A stretch of 51,221 nt of DNA from Phaeovulum molybdatiresistens (GCF_023544865.1 NZ_JAMJFX010000021.1:1-51221); one strand, 5' to 3'; counted from the stretch's first letter, positions 41,017 through 49,980 are shown. A program made the numbers and translations. The notes: generated by a model not told the origin, from the sequence alone.

Positions 41017-41493
41017 ATGGCACGAAAGCTAAGCAAACGGTATATCGACCTCAGCAACATTTTACTTAGATCGAGCGCAATAAATCCTGGATCAGATTTC
41101 CAAACGGCACCTAGCTCCACCTTGGACCTAAAATGTCTCCTAGTTGGAACGCCCTGCGGCGGCTTGGAACAGGCGGCCGCTGGTTTACACTCCCTAGGAG
41201 CTGAACTCCGCTGGCTTCCCGCGAGTTCGGATGTAGTTGACATGTTGGCTCTAGGCCTTGAACCAGATGCCGCACTTGCCCTATTCGATTTTGATGCGTT
41301 CAATGATCCGCTAACGCTTCACACGGCTCTCATGATGCTAAGACAAATGAGGACAGGACTGCCGCTCATCCTGGTATCAAAGCACGGATATTCAAAGGAG
41401 CTTGCGCCCAACATCGCTTTAGCAGGCTTGTTACACGCTTCGACTGATTGGAGAAGATTGCGGTTTGTCATAGACGAAGCAATTTTCCCTTGA
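41017..41493 (+). CDS. Orphan degenerate receiver-like protein
   Basis: The protein is about 158 residues long. The main part has the alternating pattern of a response-regulator receiver: KCLLVGTPCGGLEQAAAGLH, AALALFDFDAFNDPLTLHTA (Asp residues near the phosphorylation position) and LPLILVSKHGYSKELAPNIA, with the switch Lys region. There is no output domain and the first acidic pair is missing, so it is probably a pseudo-receiver. It is richer in AT than its neighbours. Start ATG 41017 has GGAA before it; 40945 is an alternative. It converges on the secretion locus, and any link to it is inferred. Confidence 0.6.
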   Translation: MARKLSKRYIDLSNILLRSSAINPGSDFQTAPSSTLDLKCLLVGTPCGGLEQAAAGLHSLGAELRWLPASSDVVDMLALGLEPDAALALFDFDAFNDPLTLHTALMMLRQMRTGLPLILVSKHGYSKELAPNIALAGLLHASTDWRRLRFVIDEAIFP

Positions 41494-41612
41494 CTGTTGC
41501 CTCGCCCCAAGGGGCTTGGAACACATTTTTGCCAGCCCAAGTCATACGGTGATGAGTCCCCCTGTTTTTGTTGAACTTAGTGCAAGAAGCTTTCGACAGT
41601 ATCGGCGCATGA

Positions 41613-42182
41613 TTAATTCAGCCTGCTCTGTGCCCCCTGCCCCGCGCCGGCCTGCTCTGACCCGAGCCAATCTGGAAACACACGCAGATCCCAGCCGGCC
41701 TTGGCATAGCTGTTGCGGAAGATGTCGAGGACGGTGCGCAGATGCGGGTCGGCGAGTGGTATCTGCGCCTTGCAAGTGGCGTCACCCGTGAGTGTCACCG
41801 CAAGACCCGCGGGCTGTTTTTGCATCTGGATCGTGGTGCAGAGCCAGCGCGGGGTCTCAAAATCGGCCTGCACTGGTTCTGCCGGTGGCTCGGATTTGCG
41901 CGCCAGCCGTACACGTTCCTGCGTCATCGACTGGACGAGATCCGCAGGAACGCCCTCTGGCGTCTTTTCCTCAAGATGCTTGACTACCACCGGGATGATC
42001 TGATCCATCAGCCGCCGCGTGAGATAAATCGCCTGCTTGGCCCCGCTTGCGTCAACTGCGTTGAGGCAAATCCGGTCTTCGATCGCATCATAGCGCGCCG
42101 TGAAGGTCTGCATCAAAAAGGTTGAGGAAGGTGCCTCCGCCCCTCCGACTGTCTCCTGTATTGGCAGCTTTTGATCCATCAT
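41613..42182 (-). CDS. Protein of unknown function at the end of the type I secretion operon
   Basis: The 189-residue cytoplasmic protein has FLMQTFTARYDAIEDRICLN, a stretch of beta strands, then KQAIYLTRRLMDQIIPVVVK and PRWLCTTIQMQKQPAGLAVT with ALTGD-like strands after it. I recall similar proteins beside type I secretion genes in roseobacters but no function. It follows hlyD after a run of nine 8-bp tandem repeats that ends 20 bp before its ATG. The C-terminus is a Gln/Gly-rich tail. Confidence 0.7.
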   Translation of the reverse strand: MMDQKLPIQETVGGAEAPSSTFLMQTFTARYDAIEDRICLNAVDASGAKQAIYLTRRLMDQIIPVVVKHLEEKTPEGVPADLVQSMTQERVRLARKSEPPAEPVQADFETPRWLCTTIQMQKQPAGLAVTLTGDATCKAQIPLADPHLRTVLDIFRNSYAKAGWDLRVFPDWLGSEQAGAGQGAQSRLN

Positions 42183-42202
42183 GTGCCCACGCCCGACTTT
42201 GA

Positions 42203-42274
42203 TCCCTCAGTCCCTCAGTCCCTCAGTCCCTCAGTCCCTCAGTCCCTCAGTCCCTCAGTCCCTCAGTCCCTCAG
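42203..42274. repeat. Nine-copy 8-bp tandem repeat (TCCCTCAG)
   Basis: Nine perfect copies of TCCCTCAG cover 72 bp. The first unit in the leftward direction provides the last codons and TGA stop of hlyD; the rest separates hlyD from the next gene. Since 8 is not a multiple of three and each unit holds TGA, copy-number change would leave HlyD almost unchanged but would shift the spacing to the next gene. Confidence 0.95.
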
Positions 42275-43567
42275 AGCTAGTTCCTGCACCTTCGCCATGG
42301 GTTGCCAGATATATTCAAGCACGGTGCGCTTACCGGAGAGCACGTCAACAGTGGCAGTCATGCCGGGAATAAAGGTGACCGGCTCCCCATCCACCAGAAG
42401 CTCACCTTCGATCGCCACATCAATTGTGTAATAGCTGGCCCCGCCGTTTTGCTCATCGACCACCGCATCAGGGCTAATGCGCAAAACGCGGCCGTCAACC
42501 GTTCCGTATTTCGCAGAGTCATAAGCCGACAGGCGGATACGCACGGCGTCATCGGGCAGAATGTTCGAGATATCCTGAGGCGCGATCTTCGCCTCAATCA
42601 CCAGCGCCTCGCCTGTGGGCACAAGTTCCAGAACAACATCACCGGTATTCACAAAACCACCGGGCGTACGGAAGTTCAGCCTGTTGACGATACCCTGCAT
42701 CGGAGCACGAATAACCGTCCGGCTGACGCGCTCTTCCAGCTGCGGCAGCGCTTCGCGCAGTTCGCTCTGCTCGGCCACCACCGTGTTGATCTCGTCTTTC
42801 GATTTCAAGCTGTAGTTGGCCTTTGCATTCGCGATTTCTGTTTCAAGCTCGCGGATGCCGGAGCGCGCTTGTTCGATAGATACCGCAGCACGGTCCCCCT
42901 CACCCTTTGTGCGCTCCAGCTCACGTTGCAGCTCCAAGAGGCGCGTCGCGGGCGCGATATTGTCTTTGACTAGCGGCGCCACCACCGCAATCTCTTCCTC
43001 AAGCAGCGCTGCAGTGCGCTCGGATGTGCCTACGACGGCCTCTGCGCCCCGCAAATCCTGCTGGCGCTGCTGCAGGCGCTGTTCGAGCACCGCAAGCGTA
43101 CCCGCAAGCTCTGCCCTACGCGCCGCAAACAGGCTCTGCTCCGTCAGCGCGACCATGGGAGAGCGCGCATTCAGCTCTGCGGGAATGACAAAGTCGCCCC
43201 CTTCGATTTCAGCGCGCAGCCGTAATTCCTTGATGTCCAGGGCGGCGAGGCGCTGGCTCAGGCGATTGAGCTCGCTGCTGGCATCCACCGGGTCGATCTC
43301 AAAGAGGACTTCACCTTCTTGGACCGTCGTATTCTCCGAGACATAGCGGCGCAGAATCACCCCGCCCTCGGCCGCCTGCACCATCTGGTTTTGCACCGAG
43401 GAGATGATGCGGCCTTCGCCCCGCGTGACATTGTCCAGTTCGGCATAATTGGCCCAAACAAGAAGTGCCACGACCAGCGCGATGATCGTGAAGAGAACGG
43501 TCGAGCCAGCCAGACCTTCGCGGCCAGCCATCTCACGCGCCAGGCGCTTGAATTCCATCTCAGCCAT
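42263..43567 (-). CDS. Type I secretion periplasmic adaptor, HlyD family
   Basis: The 434-residue membrane-fusion protein links the inner-membrane ATPase to the outer-membrane channel. It has a short cytoplasmic start, one membrane helix (STVLFTIIALVVALLVWANY, around 22-41), the lipoyl/barrel-sandwich start GEGRIISSVQNQMVQAAEGG, a long alpha-helical hairpin (about 90-280) and the closing RTVIRAPMQGIVNRLNFRTP with the family C-terminus. The last codons lie in the tandem repeat at 42263-42274. It is nine bases downstream of the ATPase gene. Confidence 0.93.
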   Translation of the reverse strand: MAEMEFKRLAREMAGREGLAGSTVLFTIIALVVALLVWANYAELDNVTRGEGRIISSVQNQMVQAAEGGVILRRYVSENTTVQEGEVLFEIDPVDASSELNRLSQRLAALDIKELRLRAEIEGGDFVIPAELNARSPMVALTEQSLFAARRAELAGTLAVLEQRLQQRQQDLRGAEAVVGTSERTAALLEEEIAVVAPLVKDNIAPATRLLELQRELERTKGEGDRAAVSIEQARSGIRELETEIANAKANYSLKSKDEINTVVAEQSELREALPQLEERVSRTVIRAPMQGIVNRLNFRTPGGFVNTGDVVLELVPTGEALVIEAKIAPQDISNILPDDAVRIRLSAYDSAKYGTVDGRVLRISPDAVVDEQNGGASYYTIDVAIEGELLVDGEPVTFIPGMTATVDVLSGKRTVLEYIWQPMAKVQELALRD

Positions 43568-43576
43568 GTCTGTTCC

Positions 43577-45814
43577 TCACCGCCCCTGCGCTCTGAGTTT
43601 GTCGGGCGTGGTATCCGCCAGAACCGTTCCCTGATCGATCACCAGCACCCGATCCGCCAGATCAAGAAGCGTGTTGCGATGGGTGATCATGATCATCGTC
43701 CGGTTCCCAGCCCAGGCCTTGATCCGCTCCAAGACTGCTTTCTCCGTTGCGGTATCCATCGAGCTTGTCGGTTCATCGAGGATCAGCAGGTTCGGGTCAT
43801 GCAGCAGCGCTCGCGCAAGGTTGATCGATTGACGCTGGCCGCCCGAGAGCCCTTCGCCCCGCTCCTTGAGCAACATGTCATAGCCCTGCGGGTGGTTCGC
43901 CACAAAATCATCAACACCTGAGATCTTGGCGATGTTCAGCAGATGCGCATCGTCATATTCGTAAAAGCCCATCTGCAGATTTTCTTTGACCGTTCCGGAG
44001 AAGAGCCAGGTTTCTTGCAGCATCACCCCCACATTGCGGCGCAGGTCCGACTTGTCGATCTGACGGATATCGACACCATCGATCATCACGGCCCCTTCGC
44101 TGGGCTCAATCAGCCCCGCCATCAGCCGGGACAGGGTCGATTTGCCCGATCCCATCCGGCCGACGATCGCAACTTTCTGGCCCGCCGGGATCTTCAGCGA
44201 CAAATTGCGGATGATTGGCGCATTGGCACCGGGGAAGGTGTAGCTCAGGTTCTTGAGCTCGATGCTGCCCTTCAGGTGCGGGCGGCTCAGACGCGGACGC
44301 GAAGCGTCAGCTTGGTCGCTGTCGTCCGTCATGACCGAAGAGAGCGAGCGATAGGCCTGCAAAGCCCCGTTTGCCCGCGACATGGCAGAGGCAAGCTGCG
44401 AGAGTGGGGCAAGCGTGCGGCCGCCCAGGATCACGGCCGCGATCATCGCCCCCATGGTGATGACACCATCCTGGATCAGGAACACGCCGTAGAAGATCGT
44501 CGCAATCTGCGCCAATTGCTGGATCGACGCGGCGGAGTTGATCGCGAACTGCGACAACATGCGGTTCTTGAGCCCCAGCTCAGACTGCGCATCCGAAGCC
44601 TCCTCGAACCGGCGACGCATCAGCCGACCTGACCCCGTCGCTTGCACCGTCTCAAGCCCATTCAGGGTTTCAACGAGAACCGCCTGTTTGGACATGTTGC
44701 TCTGCATCGAGCCTTCCGCGATGCGCGCCAAGAAGGGCTGGATCACAAGGCCCGTGGCGATCACCAGCGGTACAGCGATCAGCGGCACCAGCGCGAGCGG
44801 ACCGGAGATCAGATAGATGACCCAGATGAAAAAGAAGATGAAGGGCAAATCCACCACCGCAATCAAGGTGGCAGAGGTGAAGAAATCCCGCAATGTGTCG
44901 AACTCACGCACAATGCTGGCCATCGCCCCGGCCTTGCGGCTGCGCTTGTCGAGGCGCATGTTGAGGATCTTGTCGAAGATGAGCCGCGACATGCGAAGGT
45001 CTGCGCGCTTGCCTGCCCGGTCCACAAACTGCGCCCGCAGCGTCTTGATGGCAAAGTCAAACCCAAGCGCGATCAGCACCCCGATGGTGAGCGCAATCAG
45101 AGATTCGATGGCCTCGTTCGGCACTACGCGGTCATAGACAACCATGATGAAGAGCGAAGTCGCGAGCCCTAGGAAGTTGGTCATCGTGGCGGCCGCAACC
45201 ACTTGCCCGTAAAGCCATTTGCTTTGTGCAAACGAGCCCCAGAACCAATCATTTTTGCCCTTGGGCTGAGCAGCTTCATGCACCTTGCGCGCCAGGATGA
45301 CATAGGGCAGCAAGGCGTCATCCAGATCTGATCGGGACAGGATCGTGTGCTGATCAGCCTCAGCAAAGCCACGGATCACTGCGTCCCCGTTCTCCTCAAT
45401 TTTCTCGATGACAATCGCTTCGCCCTCTTTCGCGAAAGCGATCAGCGGGCAATGCGCGGGAACCAACGCGCTCGCTGGGAACTCGCCAAGGCTCGCCTCA
45501 AACCCCACATGGCGCAGCGCCGAAACCGCCGCCTGCGGATCAAAGACTTCGCGGATCAACTCTGGCAGATCACGGATCGCGCCTTCCGAGAACGCTGTGC
45601 CATTCAGGGCAAGAACATGCTGGACCGCCAGGATCAGGCTCTGCTCTCTGGCAAGGAACCCGGCCATGTCGTGGCCGTGTTCTCCCGCTTCGGGCCCGAT
45701 ATGCGCCCCCTTGTCATCAGCGCGCGAAGCTTGATCCTCCACGTGAGAGGTTGCGTTCAGGTCCAAAGCGCCAAGAACGATCGAAGATTTGCCCTCAGGC
45801 AGGGATGTCGTCAT
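43577..45814 (-). CDS. Type I secretion ABC transporter with degenerate peptidase-like N-domain
   Basis: The 745-residue protein has an N-terminal C39-like domain without the catalytic Cys (REQSLILAVQHVLALNGTAF near residues 56-75), as in RTX-adhesin exporters such as LapB, then six membrane segments and an ATPase with Walker A IVGRMGSGKSTLSRLMAGL, signature GEGLSGGQRQSINLARALL and Walker B LLILDEPTSSMD. It drives ATP-dependent export of a protein with a C-terminal signal. The neighbouring giant repeat protein is the probable substrate. The degenerate domain normally holds the unfolded substrate. Confidence 0.92.
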   Translation of the reverse strand: MTTSLPEGKSSIVLGALDLNATSHVEDQASRADDKGAHIGPEAGEHGHDMAGFLAREQSLILAVQHVLALNGTAFSEGAIRDLPELIREVFDPQAAVSALRHVGFEASLGEFPASALVPAHCPLIAFAKEGEAIVIEKIEENGDAVIRGFAEADQHTILSRSDLDDALLPYVILARKVHEAAQPKGKNDWFWGSFAQSKWLYGQVVAAATMTNFLGLATSLFIMVVYDRVVPNEAIESLIALTIGVLIALGFDFAIKTLRAQFVDRAGKRADLRMSRLIFDKILNMRLDKRSRKAGAMASIVREFDTLRDFFTSATLIAVVDLPFIFFFIWVIYLISGPLALVPLIAVPLVIATGLVIQPFLARIAEGSMQSNMSKQAVLVETLNGLETVQATGSGRLMRRRFEEASDAQSELGLKNRMLSQFAINSAASIQQLAQIATIFYGVFLIQDGVITMGAMIAAVILGGRTLAPLSQLASAMSRANGALQAYRSLSSVMTDDSDQADASRPRLSRPHLKGSIELKNLSYTFPGANAPIIRNLSLKIPAGQKVAIVGRMGSGKSTLSRLMAGLIEPSEGAVMIDGVDIRQIDKSDLRRNVGVMLQETWLFSGTVKENLQMGFYEYDDAHLLNIAKISGVDDFVANHPQGYDMLLKERGEGLSGGQRQSINLARALLHDPNLLILDEPTSSMDTATEKAVLERIKAWAGNRTMIMITHRNTLLDLADRVLVIDQGTVLADTTPDKLRAQGR

Positions 45815-45861
45815 ATTTTATGTTTCCTATGCGGCGCAGAGGCCGCGAGCGCCTGTTCGCA

Positions 45862-47217
45862 TTATGGCGTCAGGCCGATCACCTCGGTCAGATAACCCGT
45901 TCGCCCTGCAACCGTGAGCAGCAGCGTGAGCTTCTCCGCCTGCATCTGGATCTGCTGGTCACACGCCCGGTAATTCTCGATCTCCGCAGAGATCAACTGC
46001 TGCAGGTTGGCCTGTCCTGTCGCAATCTGCGACCGGGCGGTTTCCGCCTCGGACTTGGTCAGCTTGATCTTCTGCGCAACGAGCGGCATTGACCGCTCCA
46101 GCGCATCCAGGCGCACGATCGCGCCATCCATTTCCGCCTTGGCGATCCGCTGCGCATCCGTCAACTGCGCCTCAAGCGCCTCTACACGCTTTTCGGCCGC
46201 CTCAAGCTGCGCCTTCCGTCGGCCACCATCGCCAAAAACATACTGCAGCCGCAACCCGGCCGTAACATCGGTGGTGTCATCCTGATCCATCGGCGACATC
46301 ACACCTGCTTGCAGGCTCACCTTCGGACGGAAAGCCGAGCGCGCCTCCTCCGCAGCCCCCTGCGCGGCAAAAAGCTCGGCGACCGTTCGCTTGAGTGCCG
46401 GAGCGCTCTTCCACTCAGCCGCCCGCGCGCGGGCCATTTGCACACTGACCAACTCAGAGGGACGTCCAACCTTGCCCGGCGCCTGTTTGTAATACTGCTC
46501 AAATCGCACTGCAGCTTCGGCGCGCGCGGCCTCAAGGCCGGTCCGTTCTAGTTGAATATCCAAATACTGCCGCCGCGCATTTTCTACAGCTGCACGATCC
46601 AGCATGCCATTGGCAGCCATCCGGTCCATCTGATCCATCAGGTCACCGAGATCACCGGTCTTGCGCTGCAGCAGCGCCAATCGCTCCGAAGCCATCCAAT
46701 AATCTGCCCAGGCGCGCGCGGCCTCAAGCGCGATCATGTTGCCGCGATCCAGTCTGTCTGCCTGAGCCGCAAGCGCCGCGGCCGTGGCCCGATTGATCGC
46801 GCCCCCTGAGGCACCACCGTCATAGAGGAGTTGTGACAATGTAACATCACCCGCCGCACCGGTCGTCGTCTCCGACACCGGATCGCCCTCACGCAGCGCG
46901 CCTAGCGTGGCATTTGCACTGAGTTGAGCGCGTCGCGCGCTGGTCGCGACGCCGATCCCCGCAAATGCCTCAGCTTCAAAGGCCTGCGCCGTCTGATAGC
47001 CCTCGCTCGCCAAAACCGCGCTGCGCAGCGCGTCCGGAAATCCGGCAGCAATCGTCACTGCAGTCCCTGCTTCCGCGCGGCCCGATCCAGCGCCCTCGAG
47101 CCCCTGGGCGAGCCTCTCACCCATTGCGGCGTCCATATCTCCGACGGAATCCCTCTGCGCCGCGCAGCCAGCGAGAACGACCAGTCCGCAAGCTGCCAGA
47201 AGTCGCGTTCGCCGCAT
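45862..47217 (-). CDS. TolC family outer-membrane channel, predicted lipoprotein
   Basis: The 451-residue TolC-type protein has a lipoprotein signal (RLLAACGLVVLAGCAAQRDS, with lipobox LAGC, Cys at about position 18), followed by the family helical repeats: RRAQLSANATLGALREGD, VTLSQLLYDGGASGGAINRA and, in the second half, VTAGLRLQYVFGDGGRRKAQ with IATGQANLQQLISAEIENYR. It forms the exit duct of the type I system. Lipid anchoring is usual in RND partners but less common for type I channels. Confidence 0.88.
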   Translation of the reverse strand: MRRTRLLAACGLVVLAGCAAQRDSVGDMDAAMGERLAQGLEGAGSGRAEAGTAVTIAAGFPDALRSAVLASEGYQTAQAFEAEAFAGIGVATSARRAQLSANATLGALREGDPVSETTTGAAGDVTLSQLLYDGGASGGAINRATAAALAAQADRLDRGNMIALEAARAWADYWMASERLALLQRKTGDLGDLMDQMDRMAANGMLDRAAVENARRQYLDIQLERTGLEAARAEAAVRFEQYYKQAPGKVGRPSELVSVQMARARAAEWKSAPALKRTVAELFAAQGAAEEARSAFRPKVSLQAGVMSPMDQDDTTDVTAGLRLQYVFGDGGRRKAQLEAAEKRVEALEAQLTDAQRIAKAEMDGAIVRLDALERSMPLVAQKIKLTKSEAETARSQIATGQANLQQLISAEIENYRACDQQIQMQAEKLTLLLTVAGRTGYLTEVIGLTP

Positions 47218-47222
47218 CCGCT

Positions 47223-47444
47223 TTACTCCTTCGCGCTGGCGTCAGCCGGCGCGGCCTTTGCCTTTTCAAGTTCAGACTTCAAACCGGCGATATAGCTGGC
47301 CTTGGCGGTGTTATAGATCGCAATTTCATCCTTGATCTTGCGCATCTGGAATTCCAGAAACTGCAGACTGGCCAGCTGAGCCTTCCCGTTATCACTCAGA
47401 TCTTCAGTGTTGTATTCGATGCCATCCACAGTGAACTTGGGCAT
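47223..47444 (-). CDS. Small paralog 3 (DUF6447-like)
   Basis: The 73-residue protein reads MPKFTVDGIEYNTEDLSDNG, then KAQLASLQFLEFQMRKIKDE and TAKASYIAGLKSELEKA. It shares the pattern DGxEY, LS, LQ, YxxxLKxE with the two genes upstream. The form matches what I recall as DUF6447, a family of unknown function. It has a short beta start and one long helix; no signal peptide. It lies just before the TolC gene (six bases apart). Confidence 0.82.
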   Translation of the reverse strand: MPKFTVDGIEYNTEDLSDNGKAQLASLQFLEFQMRKIKDEIAIYNTAKASYIAGLKSELEKAKAAPADASAKE

Positions 47445-47450
47445 GTCTTT

Positions 47451-47690
47451 TTACTCCGCGTCAAACAGCGTTGATAAATCAACGCCGGTTTTATTCTTGA
47501 TGATTTCCGCCTTGAGGTCCGAAATATAGGCGTTCTTCGCCTTGGTCAGCAGCGCCATCAGGTTGCGCTTTTCCTCAAACAGTCGGTCGAGGTGCTGCAG
47601 CCGCGCGACAAGCGTCTTCGCCCCCTCCGAGGCCTTGGAAAGGTCATACTCCTCTCCGTCCAGGCGCAGGATTTGAGCTGCATCTGCCAT
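47451..47690 (-). CDS. Small paralog 2 (DUF6447-like)
   Basis: The 79-residue protein has ILRLDGEEYDLSKASEGAKT, VARLQHLDRLFEEKRNLMAL and KNAYISDLKAEIIKNKTGVD. It is the most diverged of the three: the helix is more charged and it ends with a unique TGVDLSTLFDAE tail. Its ATG overlaps the stop of the gene upstream by one base (TGATG), and six bases separate it from the next. Confidence 0.78.
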   Translation of the reverse strand: MADAAQILRLDGEEYDLSKASEGAKTLVARLQHLDRLFEEKRNLMALLTKAKNAYISDLKAEIIKNKTGVDLSTLFDAE

Positions 47691-47992
47691 CAGTCCGCCT
47701 TGCCTTCCAACTCGGCCTTCAGGCCCTTCACATAAGCAAAATGCGCGGTCTGACAGATCGCCAGCTCATTGTGCAGCGCCATCAGTTTGGCCTCTGCAAA
47801 TTGCAGGCTGGCAATCGCGCCCTTGGCTGGTGCGCTCAGGTTTTTGGCATCATATTCAACGCCATCGATGACAATTTTCGGGGTCTTGGACGCTTCGGAG
47901 ATCGCCGGGCTTGCTGAAACGGCATCTGTGACCGCATCAGTGACGATCGCGGTCATCTCGATGTCTTGTTCAGACTTATTCGCCTTAGCCAT
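47690..47992 (-). CDS. Small paralog 1 (DUF6447-like) with N-terminal extension
   Basis: The 100-residue protein has about 35 extra, low-complexity residues (EMTAIVTDAVTDAVSASPAI) before the shared unit KIVIDGVEYDAKNLSAPAKG, ASLQFAEAKLMALHNELAIC and TAHFAYVKGLKAELEGK. AGGA before ATG 47992 supports the start; the glycosyltransferase stop is only four bases before it. The Ala/Val/Ser extension is unusual for the family. Confidence 0.8.
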   Translation of the reverse strand: MAKANKSEQDIEMTAIVTDAVTDAVSASPAISEASKTPKIVIDGVEYDAKNLSAPAKGAIASLQFAEAKLMALHNELAICQTAHFAYVKGLKAELEGKAD

Positions 47993-47996
47993 GTCG

Positions 47997-49277
47997 TCAT
48001 CCTTTGTCTTGGTTTCTCTGTGCCAGGGCCTCAACCCATGCCAATTGCTTTGGCAGACAGACGGTGTTCAAGTCATACGCAGCGACCGCTGTATGGCGCG
48101 CAGCCGTACCCAGACGCTGACGTTCTTGAGGATCATCTAGCAGACAGCAGACTGCCTGAACAAGGCTATCAATGGAAAAGAAGTCGACAAGCAGGCCATT
48201 TTCGCCATGTGTGATCACTTCGCGCAAAGGCGCCGTGTCACTGGCCACAATGGCCGTACCCGCGCTCATCGCTTCGATCAGGCTCCAGCTCAGCACGAAG
48301 GGATAGGTCCAATAGACATGCACGGTCGAAAGCTGCAGGAGCGATACGAAATTAACATATGGCACCTGCCCCACGAAATGCACCCGCGCCCAATCTTCAT
48401 CCGAAATCCGGCCACGGACTTCGTTAATAAAGACCTCTTTCCAAGAGTCCGCACCGTTCTTTTCGATGGAGGGCTTAGCACCATAGCTCACGCCATCACC
48501 ACCAACGATGATTACGCGTGCATTGCGGCGCTCTGTCAGGATTTTGGGCAAAGCTCGCATGAAGATGTGAAAGCCACGCATGGGCTCGAGATTGCGGTTG
48601 ACGAAGGTGATAACTTCATCATTCCTCGTAAACGTCAGGGGAGCTGCAGCGCCACTTCGGCGAAGGTTCAACTGAACATTCTGGTTGGGTCGGATGACAT
48701 CGGTGTCAATCCCGTCATGCACCACTGTAATCTTGGATCGAAACGAATCAGGAAACGAGCTTGCCTGCCAGGATGTCGGGGCGATGGCAGCGTCCGCGAA
48801 ATCGAAATGCATGTGGTTGTTGAGGTTCTTGAGCCTGAGGCGGCAGTTGTTGCCGGAAACATCCTCGACCGGGAATTCGGGATCAAAACCGGTATCTGCG
48901 CCCTCGGACACGTAGTAAAATTCACAAAAGATCCCAAGCTTGGCTCTGGGCCAAACCTCTTTTAGGAAGAGGCTTTCCCCCCAACCCGGATGGGCAACAA
49001 TTACGTCCGGAGCAAAGCCTTGATCCTTGAGCTGAACACATGCACGGAAAGCGCCCTCAGCGCGTATAATCTTGGTTTCAAAATCGGTAACCCAAGGATG
49101 GACACCCGGCGTCGAGCCCTGGCTTACCGCATATGGAAAAAGCTCAACTCCTTCCCAGCGCGTCTGCTCGGACTTCTGCATGGTTAAGGCGATAACGCGA
49201 TGTCCAAGCTGAGCAAGTGCAGGTGCAAGATGTTTAAACTGACCAGGGAAATTTTGATGGACGAAAAGAATATTCAT
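47997..49277 (-). CDS. Glycosyltransferase, GT4-like
   Basis: The 426-residue GT-B enzyme starts MNILFVHQNFPGQFKHLAPA and has the C-terminal nucleotide-sugar region: EVITFVNRNLEPMRGFHIFM, ARVIIVGGDGVSYGAKPS and the E-x7-E-like segment SLIEAMSAGTAIVASDTAPL followed by REVITHGENGLLVDFF. It lies between a methyltransferase and the small paralogs in the secretion operon, and no polysaccharide export gene is nearby. This suggests it modifies the secreted protein or an attached glycan. Base composition is lower in GC than the host genes. Confidence 0.87.
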   Translation of the reverse strand: MNILFVHQNFPGQFKHLAPALAQLGHRVIALTMQKSEQTRWEGVELFPYAVSQGSTPGVHPWVTDFETKIIRAEGAFRACVQLKDQGFAPDVIVAHPGWGESLFLKEVWPRAKLGIFCEFYYVSEGADTGFDPEFPVEDVSGNNCRLRLKNLNNHMHFDFADAAIAPTSWQASSFPDSFRSKITVVHDGIDTDVIRPNQNVQLNLRRSGAAAPLTFTRNDEVITFVNRNLEPMRGFHIFMRALPKILTERRNARVIIVGGDGVSYGAKPSIEKNGADSWKEVFINEVRGRISDEDWARVHFVGQVPYVNFVSLLQLSTVHVYWTYPFVLSWSLIEAMSAGTAIVASDTAPLREVITHGENGLLVDFFSIDSLVQAVCCLLDDPQERQRLGTAARHTAVAAYDLNTVCLPKQLAWVEALAQRNQDKG

Positions 49278-49344
49278 GATCAGCTGAATTCTACACAGTC
49301 GGCGAGCTTAGATCCGCGAAACCAAATAACTCCGCCCGAACACA

Positions 49345-49980
49345 TTAGCCCAGATACCTTGAAGCGTTATTGCGCAAAACATCATCCGAAACAGCTTGTT
49401 TCATCGCAAATGCCCACAGGTCGAATTGCTCCGGCCTACGAACAGTTAAAACTGACCCGAATCCGGCAGGTTTCAATGTTCCGGCAAGCACCTTCTGTGT
49501 GAAGCCGACATGATGAGCCATGTAAAGATTACCGCGCGCCATAGATGGACGATGACCGAACAAGATATCCAGAGGCGTTATCGGACCAGCAGGCGAAACA
49601 TAGGCTGTATCGAGAAACTTGTCCTGCGCGATCAAGGCCGCAACAGACTGAAGATCAGGGCAGGTGATGATTGCAAAACCATCATCTTTGAGCACCCGGT
49701 TAAACTCGTTAAAAGCTACCGGAACTTCATGAGGGTATAAGTGCTCCACATTATGAGACGAAAACAGCGCATCCATTGAAGCAGACTCAACCGCAGACAT
49801 GTCTGTCATGGTACCAACGATGTCCGGTGAGACACTTTCATCAATGTCAAAGCGCACCTCCCGCCAATCAGTTGACTGAAAGGCGGGAAGCGTCTGACCC
49901 TTGCGCTTCGGTCCGCAGCCGACGTGTAGCTGTGACTTTAAAACCGTTGGACTTGTTTCCGGCAATCCAGTCGCCATCAT
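49345..49980 (-). CDS. Class I SAM-dependent methyltransferase
   Basis: The 211-residue methyltransferase has motif I KSQLHVGCGPKRKGQTLPAF (around 15-34), motif II acidic residue in EVRFDIDESVSPD, and SMDALFSSHNVEHLYPHEVP with EFNRVLKDDGFAIITCPDLQ typical of glycan-cluster methyltransferases. It starts only five bases after the giant protein gene. It may methylate a sugar added by the neighbouring glycosyltransferase; this is inferred. Confidence 0.85.
   Translation of the reverse strand: MMATGLPETSPTVLKSQLHVGCGPKRKGQTLPAFQSTDWREVRFDIDESVSPDIVGTMTDMSAVESASMDALFSSHNVEHLYPHEVPVAFNEFNRVLKDDGFAIITCPDLQSVAALIAQDKFLDTAYVSPAGPITPLDILFGHRPSMARGNLYMAHHVGFTQKVLAGTLKPAGFGSVLTVRRPEQFDLWAFAMKQAVSDDVLRNNASRYLG

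Noticed and set aside
42203..42274. The repeated TCCCTCAG block as a CRISPR array
   Set aside because: The units are 8 bp, perfectly adjacent and have no spacers; it is a simple tandem repeat.
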